From Paenibacillus sambharensis (GTDB taxonomy: Bacteria; Bacillota; Bacilli; Paenibacillales; Paenibacillaceae), in contig NZ_QKRB01000056.1 in NCBI RefSeq assembly GCF_003233845.1, positions 1-55,927 of the forward strand: DNA of 55,927 bases, written 5' to 3'. The notes beneath the pieces were generated by a model. The model saw nothing but the letters and a program-made list of their open reading frames with translations, ran no database searches and had not been told where the DNA came from. The first letter of the stretch is position 1. Each line of letters starts with the position of its first letter. Positions 31,765 to 39,900 of the stretch are shown here, one piece after another. A program made the translations under genes and the position numbers.

Positions 31765-31778
31765 TTGTTGCGCTTTCA
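31765..31778 (-). promoter_or_regulatory. cre-like site (CcpA) between uxaC and AraC
   Basis: Read on the minus strand, TGAAAGCGCAACAA fits the catabolite-responsive consensus TGNAANCGNWNNCA with one mismatch. Position in the divergent promoter region of a sugar-acid catabolic gene supports it. Confidence 0.45.
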
Positions 31779-31831
31779 TTGCTTGGGTATGCATATCTTG
31801 CGCTGATGATTATTGGAGAGGAGACAGAGGG

Positions 31832-32701
31832 ATGCAGGAAGGCGGGGAACTAATCAAGCTGGATTACGGGGCGGAGGAAGAGGCCTTTCATATGAATCAC
31901 ACGAAACGGCTGCAGCCCTTCGAGCGCGGCAACCATTATCACGGAACTTACGAGATTTATTACCTGCTGAACGGACAGCGGACTTATTTCATTCGGGACC
32001 GTTCCTACCATGTGCTGGGCGGTGATCTGGTATTCATTAACCGGCACGAGGTGCACAAGTCATCTGTGATCGGCGACCCGCGGCATGAGCGGATTGTTAT
32101 TAATTTTCGCGAAGAATTCCTGGCTTCCAGCCTCACCCTGCCTGATGTGGACCTTATGTCGCCCTTTCGCCAGAAGAGCCATGTGATGCGGCTCAATCTC
32201 CGAAGCCAGATGCTGGTCAACAGCGTTATGGACAAGTTAACCCGCGAGCTTCAAGAGCGCAGGACAGGCTGGCAGAGTGCCGTCAAGCTGCTGCTTGCGG
32301 AGCTTCTGCTGTTTGCCGTTCGCCAGGCAGAGGAGGCTGACGGCCAGCCTGCCCGGGTCGATGAGCATCCCGATCCGGTCCACCGCAAAATTTCCGAGGT
32401 GGTCCGTTACCTTCACGCCCACTATTCGGAGCCGCTGAAACTGGAGACGCTGGCAGCCGAATTCTACATCAGCCCCTATTATTTAAGCCGCTGCTTCAAG
32501 AAGGTCACCGGATTTACGTTCATCGAGTTCCTCACGCTGACCCGCATCCGGGAAGCCCAGCTGCTGCTGCGCCGTACAGACCGCAAGGTGATCGATATCG
32601 CCCAGGCCGCAGGCTTTGACAATATCGCCCACTTCGGCCGCACCTTCAAGAAGGCTACCGGCCTTACACCCGGAGCTTACCGGAGACAGAAGGATTCATA
32701 A
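31832..32701 (+). CDS. AraC family transcriptional regulator with cupin sensor
   Basis: A 289-residue cupin/AraC protein. Cupin sensor at about residues 25-110 (FERGNHYHGTYEIYYLLNGQRTYFI, HVLGGDLVFINRHEVHKS). HTH pair in the last 100 residues (EPLKLETLAAEFYISPYYLSRCFKKVTGFTF, then VIDIAQAAGFDNIAHFGRTFKKATGLTP). It is the second such regulator in the window and the two proteins share the same architecture. Divergent from uxaC, which it probably activates with a uronate or pectin-derived sugar. ATG at 31832 with GGAGAGGAG upstream. Confidence 0.9.
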   Translation: MQEGGELIKLDYGAEEEAFHMNHTKRLQPFERGNHYHGTYEIYYLLNGQRTYFIRDRSYHVLGGDLVFINRHEVHKSSVIGDPRHERIVINFREEFLASSLTLPDVDLMSPFRQKSHVMRLNLRSQMLVNSVMDKLTRELQERRTGWQSAVKLLLAELLLFAVRQAEEADGQPARVDEHPDPVHRKISEVVRYLHAHYSEPLKLETLAAEFYISPYYLSRCFKKVTGFTFIEFLTLTRIREAQLLLRRTDRKVIDIAQAAGFDNIAHFGRTFKKATGLTPGAYRRQKDS

Positions 32702-32714
32702 AATCCAGAATAAC

Positions 32715-33554
32715 TCACGCACGCCCCATCAGCTGCTGCAGCTTGCTCTCGGTGGCCGAGTCGGGGGCAGGCGTATAGATGCTGCACCGCAGATCTGTCT
32801 CTCCCTGTACCTGCAGCGAGGTCAGATGAAACAGCATTCTGCCTGCCTTCGCGTGGCGGAACTCCAGCACCATCTCCGGCGCTGTACGGACCCCGCTTCG
32901 TTCCCACAGGGGGCCAAATTCAGCATGCGACTCCCGCATCGCCTTCAGGAACTGCTCGTACCATTCATCCTCCACATATTGGCCATAGTACACGCGGAAA
33001 ATCGCCAGAAATTCGCGCACGAACTGTTCCCAATTCACAGCCAGCCGGCGGAACTCCTTCCGCTCGAACAGCAGGCGGATCATGTTCCTCTGCTCCGCCG
33101 GAATCCGCTCGAAATCCAGAAACACATGGGATGCCGCCTCGTTCCATCCAACAATCCGGCATCTCCGGTCAGAGATGATGACCGGACAATTATGCAGCTC
33201 GTGCATGATCCGCTGCAGCGGCGGGCTGATCTCCGCAGGGGCTTCGGGTTTGAGACTCGCTGCCGGGCCCGTATCCATGGCCAGCGCATACAGATAATTC
33301 CGCTCATCCACCGTTAACTGCAGCGCCACGGCAATACAGTCAAGCACAGAAGCCGAGACCTGAATGTCCCTCCCCTGCTCCAGCCAGGTATACCATGTCG
33401 TGCTCACCCCCGCCAGCTGCGCTACTTCTTCCCGCCGCAGTCCCGGTGTTCTTCTGCGCTGCCCGGCCGGCAGCCCGAACGCTTCCGGCTGCAGCTTGGC
33501 CCTCTGAGCCTTCAGGAAGGCTGACAGCACCTGCCTTCTGGTGTGATGACTCAT
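32715..33554 (-). CDS. XRE family regulator with MmyB-like ligand-binding domain
   Basis: A 279-residue protein. Residues 10-85 are the HTH with the family-specific start RRTPGLRREEVAQLAGVSTTWYTWLEQGRD (the R-x-P-G-L-R-R-E-E-V-A motif). Residues 100-265 are the MmyB/MltR-like domain (PVIISDRRCRIVGWNEAA, MIRLLFERKEFRRL, VVLEFRHAKAG, LTSLQVQGE). In a structurally characterised member the MmyB-like domain has been reported to bind a fatty acid. It lies divergent from a fabF gene 164 bases away, which suggests lipid-responsive control of that gene. Confidence 0.9.
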   Translation of the reverse strand: MSHHTRRQVLSAFLKAQRAKLQPEAFGLPAGQRRRTPGLRREEVAQLAGVSTTWYTWLEQGRDIQVSASVLDCIAVALQLTVDERNYLYALAMDTGPAASLKPEAPAEISPPLQRIMHELHNCPVIISDRRCRIVGWNEAASHVFLDFERIPAEQRNMIRLLFERKEFRRLAVNWEQFVREFLAIFRVYYGQYVEDEWYEQFLKAMRESHAEFGPLWERSGVRTAPEMVLEFRHAKAGRMLFHLTSLQVQGETDLRCSIYTPAPDSATESKLQQLMGRA

Positions 33555-33718
33555 CTTCTTCTCCCCTTCCTCTTGCTACTTCTCTTCCCTATAATCTCAC
33601 TTTCCCCATATTTATTACCTGGTACTAATTATACCCGTATAAAGAGCAACTTGTAATAGGATAACGGACATGACACAATCTGGGCATAATCGAACAGTAG
33701 CAGGAAGGAGCAAAGAAT

Positions 33719-34966
33719 ATGGAGAGAGTCGTCATTACAGGCATGGGGGCCGTGACGCCCCTGGGCAATGATGTAGAGGAGTTCTGGCGCAGGCTGTCCG
33801 CTGGTGAATCCGGTGTTAGGCGCATTGATACCTTCGACCCTTCGAGGCATCGCTCACAGTTCGCTGGGCTTGTCCGGGATTTTGATGCCGAGGAGCGGTT
33901 TGGCCGCAGAGAAGCCCGGCGGATGGACCGGTTCTGCCAATTTGCCCTGGAAGCCGCAGAGCAAGCCTGGAAGGATGCCGGGCTGGATGCTTACGAACCC
34001 GAGCTGGACAAGGAGCGGGTTGGCGTCTACGTCGGGTCAGGCACCGGCGGCATCAATACACTGCTCGAACAGAGCCGGCTCCTGCAGGAACGGGGCCCGG
34101 AACGGGTCAGTCCCGTGCTGGTGCCGATGATGATTACCAATATGGCGGCAGCCATGATCAGCATCCGGTTTGGGACGCTCGGCTCCACCCTGTCGCCGGT
34201 CACCGCCTGCTCGATTGGCAACACCTCAATCGGCGAAGCGTTCCGGTCCATTCGCTATGGCGGAGCAGATGTGATCCTTTCAGGAGGCTCGGAAGCAGCC
34301 GTCACTGACATCTCACTGGCCAGTTTTGGCAATGCCACGGCACTGTCGACTCGCAATGATGAGCCTGCAAGAGCGAGCCGCCCTTTTGACGCAGAGCGTG
34401 ACGGGTTCGTCATTGGCGAAGGCGCGGGTGTGCTGGTGGTAGAATCACTGTCCCATGCGCTGTGCCGGAGTGCCCGGATTTACGCCGAAGTTATCGGATA
34501 CGGCGCCAGCTCGGATGCTTACCACATCGTAGCTACCCACCCGGAAGGACGGGGCGCATATCAGGCTATGAAATCTGCGCTGCAGGAAGCGGGCATACAG
34601 CCGGCGGATGTCGATGTCATCAGTGCGCATGCCACCAGCACCGAGGTCGGCGACCTGTCCGAAACTGCGGCCATCAAGAAGCTCTTCAGCGAGCATGCTT
34701 CCCGTATCCCGGTAACGGCCAATAAGTCGATGACCGGCCATCTGCTGGGGGCGGCCAGCGCAGTGGAGGCTATTGCTCTGGTCAAGAGCCTTCAGGATGG
34801 CCTGATTCCTCCTACGATCAATCTGGACAACCCTGACCCGCAATGTGATCTGGATTATGTGCCGCACAGCGCCCGTACGGCTTCGCTTAACATCGGCATG
34901 TCCAATTCGTTCGGCTTCGGCGGCCACAATGCCGTGATTGTACTCAAGAAATTCGTTAATTCTTAA
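33719..34966 (+). CDS. fabF: Beta-ketoacyl-[ACP] synthase II (FabF paralog)
   Basis: A full-length, 415-residue condensing enzyme of type II fatty-acid synthesis. Start VVITGMGAVTPLGNDVEEFW is canonical. The catalytic triad is present: C164 (PVTACSIGNTS), H304 (SAHATSTEVGD) and H341 (NKSMTGHLLGAA). The residues around the triad deviate from housekeeping FabF, which usually has A-C-A-x-G and N-A-H-G-T-S-T-P. That, and the lack of other fab genes nearby, suggest a second, specialised KAS II. It elongates acyl-ACP with malonyl-ACP. The divergent MmyB-type regulator probably controls it. AAGGAG precedes the ATG. Confidence 0.9.
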   Translation: MERVVITGMGAVTPLGNDVEEFWRRLSAGESGVRRIDTFDPSRHRSQFAGLVRDFDAEERFGRREARRMDRFCQFALEAAEQAWKDAGLDAYEPELDKERVGVYVGSGTGGINTLLEQSRLLQERGPERVSPVLVPMMITNMAAAMISIRFGTLGSTLSPVTACSIGNTSIGEAFRSIRYGGADVILSGGSEAAVTDISLASFGNATALSTRNDEPARASRPFDAERDGFVIGEGAGVLVVESLSHALCRSARIYAEVIGYGASSDAYHIVATHPEGRGAYQAMKSALQEAGIQPADVDVISAHATSTEVGDLSETAAIKKLFSEHASRIPVTANKSMTGHLLGAASAVEAIALVKSLQDGLIPPTINLDNPDPQCDLDYVPHSARTASLNIGMSNSFGFGGHNAVIVLKKFVNS

Positions 34967-35087
34967 GCCCTTAATGGCTCAGTATTACCTGTCTCTTAAG
35001 TTGAAGTCCTTGCCTGCGCAGTGTATGCAGTCCTTACCAGCGTGGAATAATAAGGAGTAACTCTGTGGACAGGAAGGTAACCATTCA

Positions 35088-35681
35088 TTGATTGAATTCA
35101 GCTGGAGCAAGGAACATGTTTTACTCTCCGTCATCAGTCTAATTACCCTGACCGCCAGCGTCCTGTTAATTCGTAAAAATTGGCGGCAATACGGCCTCCT
35201 CTACCTGTTAAGTGCTTTTGCAGGAGCAGCGATATGCCAACTGTTCGTTGAATTAAAGTTCTATTCCTATCCCGTGCGGCTGTTTCCCGGATTATCGGTC
35301 ATGCCGATAACGGCCATCACGACCTTCTTCCCTTTCTATGTGCTAATCGGTGTCCGCTTCAGTCCCCGCAGGTGGCCCTGGAAGATTCCCTTCTACTGGG
35401 GGCTTATCCATCTTGGTATGCTGGCTGAAACCTATGCGGTGAATAAGACTAATCTGATCCGTTACGACTTCAAATGGGATACCTGGGATTCGTATACGTG
35501 GTGGTGGATATTCTTCTTGATCTTTGAGTGGATCGGCGGCCGGATTGTGTCACCGGAGAACCGCAATCCGATTGCGGCCAAGTCCTTCTATTACGGCAGA
35601 TGGGCCTGGGCTGTTTTCCACTTCATTGTGATCGTCACGATCTTCCTCGCAGGCTATTACCTGGGGCTTACCTCCAAATAA
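35088..35681 (+). CDS. Multi-pass membrane protein, CBO0543-like
   Basis: A 197-residue hydrophobic protein with five to six membrane helices (VLLSVISLITLTASVLLI, LLYLLSAFAGAAICQLF, ITAITTFFPFYVLIGV, FYWGLIHLGMLAETY, WWWIFFLIFEWIG, WAVFHFIVIVTIFLAGYYL). FYSYPVRLFPGL after helix 2 is the marker I associate with the CBO0543 family of spore-former membrane proteins; that label is by memory of the pattern. TTG start at 35088 with AGGAAGG ten bases upstream. Function unknown. Confidence 0.7.
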   Translation: MIEFSWSKEHVLLSVISLITLTASVLLIRKNWRQYGLLYLLSAFAGAAICQLFVELKFYSYPVRLFPGLSVMPITAITTFFPFYVLIGVRFSPRRWPWKIPFYWGLIHLGMLAETYAVNKTNLIRYDFKWDTWDSYTWWWIFFLIFEWIGGRIVSPENRNPIAAKSFYYGRWAWAVFHFIVIVTIFLAGYYLGLTSK

Positions 35682-35706
35682 CTGCTTGTCCCACTGGTCA
35701 ACGGCG

Positions 35707-35747
35707 GTAGTATCATAATGATACTAGGAAACAAAACTGATACTACC
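35707..35747. promoter_or_regulatory. Perfect palindrome and extra half-site upstream of the nitroreductase
   Basis: AGTATCATAATGATACT (35709-35725) is a perfect 8-1-8 palindrome, and a third half-site, TGATACTA, lies at 35738-35745. It resembles operators of HxlR/DUF24-type redox regulators that control nitroreductases and quinone reductases. No such regulator is encoded in the window. Confidence 0.55.
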
Positions 35748-35833
35748 CCACAAAAATGTGCGTACTTGTAAGATTCGCCTATAAGCATTATCATAGCAAC
35801 TGTCATAAACAGGCAGTGAAAGGGTGATTTCTG

Positions 35834-36508
35834 GTGAGCAGCAAGGAAATGAAGAAACAGGAGATACTCGATGCGTTTGCGTTCCGCCATGCAACCAAGG
35901 TGTTTGACCCTGCGAAGAAAATATCGGATGAGGACTTTCAGTTCATCCTGGAAACAGGCAGACTGTCACCAAGCTCTGTCGGATTTGAGCCGTGGAAATT
36001 CCTCGTCATTCAAAACCGGGATATCCGGGAGAAGATCCGGGAGGTATCGTTTGGAGCCCAGGGGCAGCTTCCGACAGCCAGCCATTTTGTCATTATACTC
36101 GCCCGTAAAGATGTGAGATATGACTCTCCTTATGTCAAGCAGCTCTATAAGGAAGTTAAGGGCGTGCCGGAAGAGATCTTCGCGAATATCGTTCCAAGAT
36201 ACAGAGCGTTCCAGGAAGAGGATCTGCATCTGCTTGATAATGAACGGACCCTGGTTGACTGGGCTTCCAAGCAGACCTACCTCGCGCTCGCCAATATGAT
36301 GACTGCCGCTGCACAGATCGGCATTGACTCCTGCCCAATCGAAGGATTCAACAAGGAGAAGGTCCATGCCATCCTCAAGGAAGCAGGACTGTTGGACGAA
36401 GAGGTTTATGATGTTTCTGTTATGGCCGCTTTCGGCTATCGCGCAGAGGATCCTAAGAACCCGAAAGTCCGGCGTAAGCTGGAGGACATCGTAGAGTGGG
36501 TTAACTAA
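35834..36508 (+). CDS. NAD(P)H-dependent nitroreductase family oxidoreductase
   Basis: A 224-residue FMN-dependent reductase of the YfkO/NfsB type. FRHATKVFDPAKKISDEDFQFILETGRLSPSSVGFEPWKF is the typical flavin-binding N-terminus (R-H and S-x-x-x-x-x-P-W). VDWASKQTYLALANMMTAAAQIGIDSCPIEGF and VSVMAAFGYRAEDP are the other hallmarks. Such enzymes reduce quinones, nitroaromatics or reactive electrophiles. GTG start at 35834, with AAAGGGTG seven bases upstream. The operator-like palindrome 110 bases upstream suggests induction by thiol stress. Confidence 0.9.
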   Translation: MSSKEMKKQEILDAFAFRHATKVFDPAKKISDEDFQFILETGRLSPSSVGFEPWKFLVIQNRDIREKIREVSFGAQGQLPTASHFVIILARKDVRYDSPYVKQLYKEVKGVPEEIFANIVPRYRAFQEEDLHLLDNERTLVDWASKQTYLALANMMTAAAQIGIDSCPIEGFNKEKVHAILKEAGLLDEEVYDVSVMAAFGYRAEDPKNPKVRRKLEDIVEWVN

Positions 36509-36593
36509 GCTAAGCTGTCTTGTGCAGAAAAAAAGAAAGACGCTGTCTCAAAAGCAAGTCCGCTTGCCAGGCGGGAGAGCTCGACACTACACG

Positions 36594-36779
36594 GCTAACG
36601 AATTTCACACACGTTAAACCAGCAAATTCCAAGCTTGCTGGGCTGTAACGAATCTGAGAAACGCTATTAGGCTATTTTCGTCTTATTATATGGATTATTC
36701 GTGCATTAACGACGCTCATGTTCGTTACAGATCAGAAACTGCCTATTGGAGGCTAATAGCGTGTGTGAGGTTCGTTAGC
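36594..36779. repeat. 186-bp nested foldback element, MITE/REP-like
   Basis: Outer arms GCTAACGAATTTCACACACG (36594-36613) and its near-complement at 36757-36779 match at about 20 of 23 positions. Inside, GTAACGAA (36645-36652) is inverted as TTCGTTAC (36721-36728), and AACGCTATTAGGC has inverted counterparts near 36740-36760. The right arm runs into a T-run. No ORF lies inside. The nested symmetry suggests a mobile foldback or a large structured RNA. Confidence 0.65.
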
Positions 36780-36833
36780 ATTTTTTCGGTCGATCGTCCA
36801 TTTCCACAGGTAATGGTCGTAGTTGACAGAACA

Positions 36834-36876
36834 GAGAATGGCGCCACTGGGATCAGACCCTGCGGCGCCATTCTTA
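36834..36876. terminator. Probable terminator after the GH53 gene
   Basis: GAATGGCGCC (36836-36845) pairs perfectly with GGCGCCATTC (36864-36873). U-tracts are weak on both strands, so termination efficiency is uncertain. Confidence 0.5.
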
Positions 36877-36932
36877 CTGTTAAACAGATGATGAGGATCA
36901 AAACTCTAATTTATTCGTTTTCCCCTGTTGTC

Positions 36933-39900
36933 TTACTGCTGGAGATACAATGCGTTCAGTGCATTAGCGATAATAACCGCCGCCTGCGCACGGTTTGCTG
37001 TCGCCTTCGGAGCGAACGTTCCGCTGCCCATGCCGCTGATGATGCCCGCGCGCTGGATCGCCGTTACTGCATCCGCAGCGTATGCGGAGATTTGTCCGGC
37101 ATCCTTGAATGAAGCAGCCGCAGCTTCACCACCTGCAAGCGGTAGTTCGGTCAACAGAATGGCCTTGTACAGCATAACCGCCATGTCCTGGCGCGTTATC
37201 TGCTCATGTACACCAAAGCTGCCGTCCGGCTTGCCTTGAACAATGCCGAGAGCCTGCGCGCTGGCAACTGCCTCATAGTACCAGCCGTTCGCCTCAACAT
37301 CTGTAAAGCTGCTTGCCGCATCCTTCTGGATAAGGCCCAAAGCTTGCATAAGCATCTGGATGAACTGCGCACGGGTTACCGCTCCCTGCGGAGCAAATTC
37401 GCTCTCGCTCATTCCTTGTACAATGCCTCTCGCCGCGAGTCCTTCAATATGGTCCACAGCCCATGAGTAGCCGGCGATATCCGTGAAGCCTGTAGTAACA
37501 TGAACCGCAGTATAAATGCTGAAATGTTTCGCTTTGAACGAAATCGTTCCCGCTGCCGCATCATAGCGTACATGGTTAACGGCTTCCAGCTGTCCCTCTT
37601 CGGTCACATGGTATACGACAATCCCGGTTGCCTTCCGCCCTGGTTGCAGGGTATACGGCATTGTTACCTCTACCTTATTGCCCTTCCATTCCACCTTCTG
37701 CCCGTCCAGCGTCATGTGAAAATCATATGCTGCGTTGCCGCCAAGCTGTGCCTGCACAGCTGCCGGAAGGGCATCGCCGCTTACGCCTGCAATGACGATT
37801 TGCAGCTGAGAATTTGCCGTTACGTTCTGGCCGCCGATCAGGTCAGCCGACACACGAACGCTCGCGCCCGGCGTCTCAACTACTACTCCCTTCACTTCGC
37901 TTGTCTTCAGCTCTTGCAGCCATGCTGCTGGAAGATTAACGGCTACTTCCTTCGCTTCAGCAGCAGAAGGCACTTGAATCGTAACCTGCTTGCCGGCTGC
38001 AGCAGCTGCAGCCGTGCGGAGTGCCGCAAGATCAGCTGTCGCTGTGTATCTTCCGTCAACCATGGCACCCGTAAGCGTTACGGTCGAAGCCGATCCGCCT
38101 TGGGAAGGGTTCGTTTGAACCGACGGTGCTACCGGCGGTAGGTACCCTTGCTGTGGTGTAGTGGACGTTGGCTGTTCTTTACCTGTCTCTGTGTCTTTGT
38201 CTTGGTCTTTGTCTTGGTCGTTGTCTTTGTCTTGGTCTTTGTCTTTGTCTTGATCTTGTTCTGTATCTGTATCTGTATCTGTGTCTGTGTCTGTGTCTGT
38301 GTCTGTGTCTGTGCCCGGCTGGTCTGTGCCCGGCTGGTCTGTGCCTGGGGCAGTACCTGGTTCTGTCTCACGGGCCGTCACATGAACGGTCAGCGTTTTT
38401 TCAAAACCACCCGGTGCTGTAGCTGTAACTGTCGCCGTGCCCGGCTGCAGAGCCCTCATAATGACCCACACTACACCGCTCTCTTGATGATACGAAGGTT
38501 TATAAAAAGATATGATGTCAGGGTTATTGTTAGTAACCTTAATGGTTTCGACAGTTGCAGCGGCAGGAGATGCTTGTATTAGAACTGAAAAATCATCACC
38601 AACCACTACATTTCTCTCTGACCCATTATAATTAATGTCTGTAAACGGTATAAACGGCTGCAAACCGTTCACTGCTGCATCAATCGCTGTAATCGCCGTA
38701 TCTATATCCGCCTGGAACACTTCGCCGTCTGTCATCAGCGCTTGAGCATCGGCCAATACGTTTTGAAGCGTGCGCCAGCTCGATGGCGTATGCTCTGCCT
38801 CTACCAGATTCTTGCCTTCCACTTCAGCGATCTTGGCCGCAAGTGCTGTTTTGTCGATAGCAAATGCGCCGTATGCCCAGAAGTCCATCATACCTACCCA
38901 ATTGGTAGATGCACTTGTAATTGTAACCTTGATATAACGGGCTGTCACAGGGGTTGCCAGCACAATCTTGGGATCTACAGCAACAATAACATCGCTTGTC
39001 GTATTGGCGACTTCAACATAGTTCTGATCGTCGTTGGACACTTCAACCTTAAATTTGATGTCACCCGCCCACATCTTCATCTCAATCTTGCGGATGAAGG
39101 CTTCTTGACCGAGGTCGACTCTCCACCAGCTGCCTGCGCCTTTATCCGTTCCCCATGATGTGTTGGAGTTATTATCAAGTGCGCCTGCCGGCGTGTTGTT
39201 CTGTCCGGTTGCGCCGGTTCCGGCACTCGCGGATGCAGCTGCTGTCTTGCCGACTGCCAGTTCCTGCAGTCTGACCAGCTCGCTGAGAGCAGACTCCAGC
39301 TTAGCCAGCACATCTTCAACCTGCTGCTGATAAACATCCTGCCGGTCGTTAATTTCAACTGCTGCTGCCAGTGCTGTCTGTACAGCCGCCCAGCTTCTTC
39401 GTGTATAAGAAGAGCTATCCATGACCCGGACACCTGCGATTTTGTTAGCGAGGGCTGTCTTGTCAACGTCAGACAATGAATCAATGGCCGCTTTCAATTC
39501 TGCCGCAGCCTTATCCACTTCCGCCTGCGGAGCCTGTGCGTCACTCAACACCGCCGAAGCAGCGATAAGTGCAGTCTGCAGATTGTTCCATGTGAAAGCA
39601 GACCAGTCTGCCTCATTCTTGCTCTGTGCTCCCGTTATAACCGCCTGTAATCCCTGCTTGTTCACTCCTGTTACCTGCAGGCCAGCTATAGTGTTAATCA
39701 AATTGTCCTTCGCCGCGTCAATGACGGTCTGGCTTACGCCCTGCTGCGTGTACACGCTGCTGTATGCCTGCTGAGCTGCTGCAACGCTGTCCTGCAGTGT
39801 CTGCCAGCTCTGACCATCAACATCAGTCTGTGTATACAGCTTGGCCTTTTTCAGCCACTTCTCCAGTTCCATACGGTTAGCTGGCGCTTGTGCCATCCCA

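Noticed and set aside
38185-38352. Hexamer repeats as telomere or CRISPR
   Set aside because: They are in frame inside a coding sequence and give a regular acidic linker.
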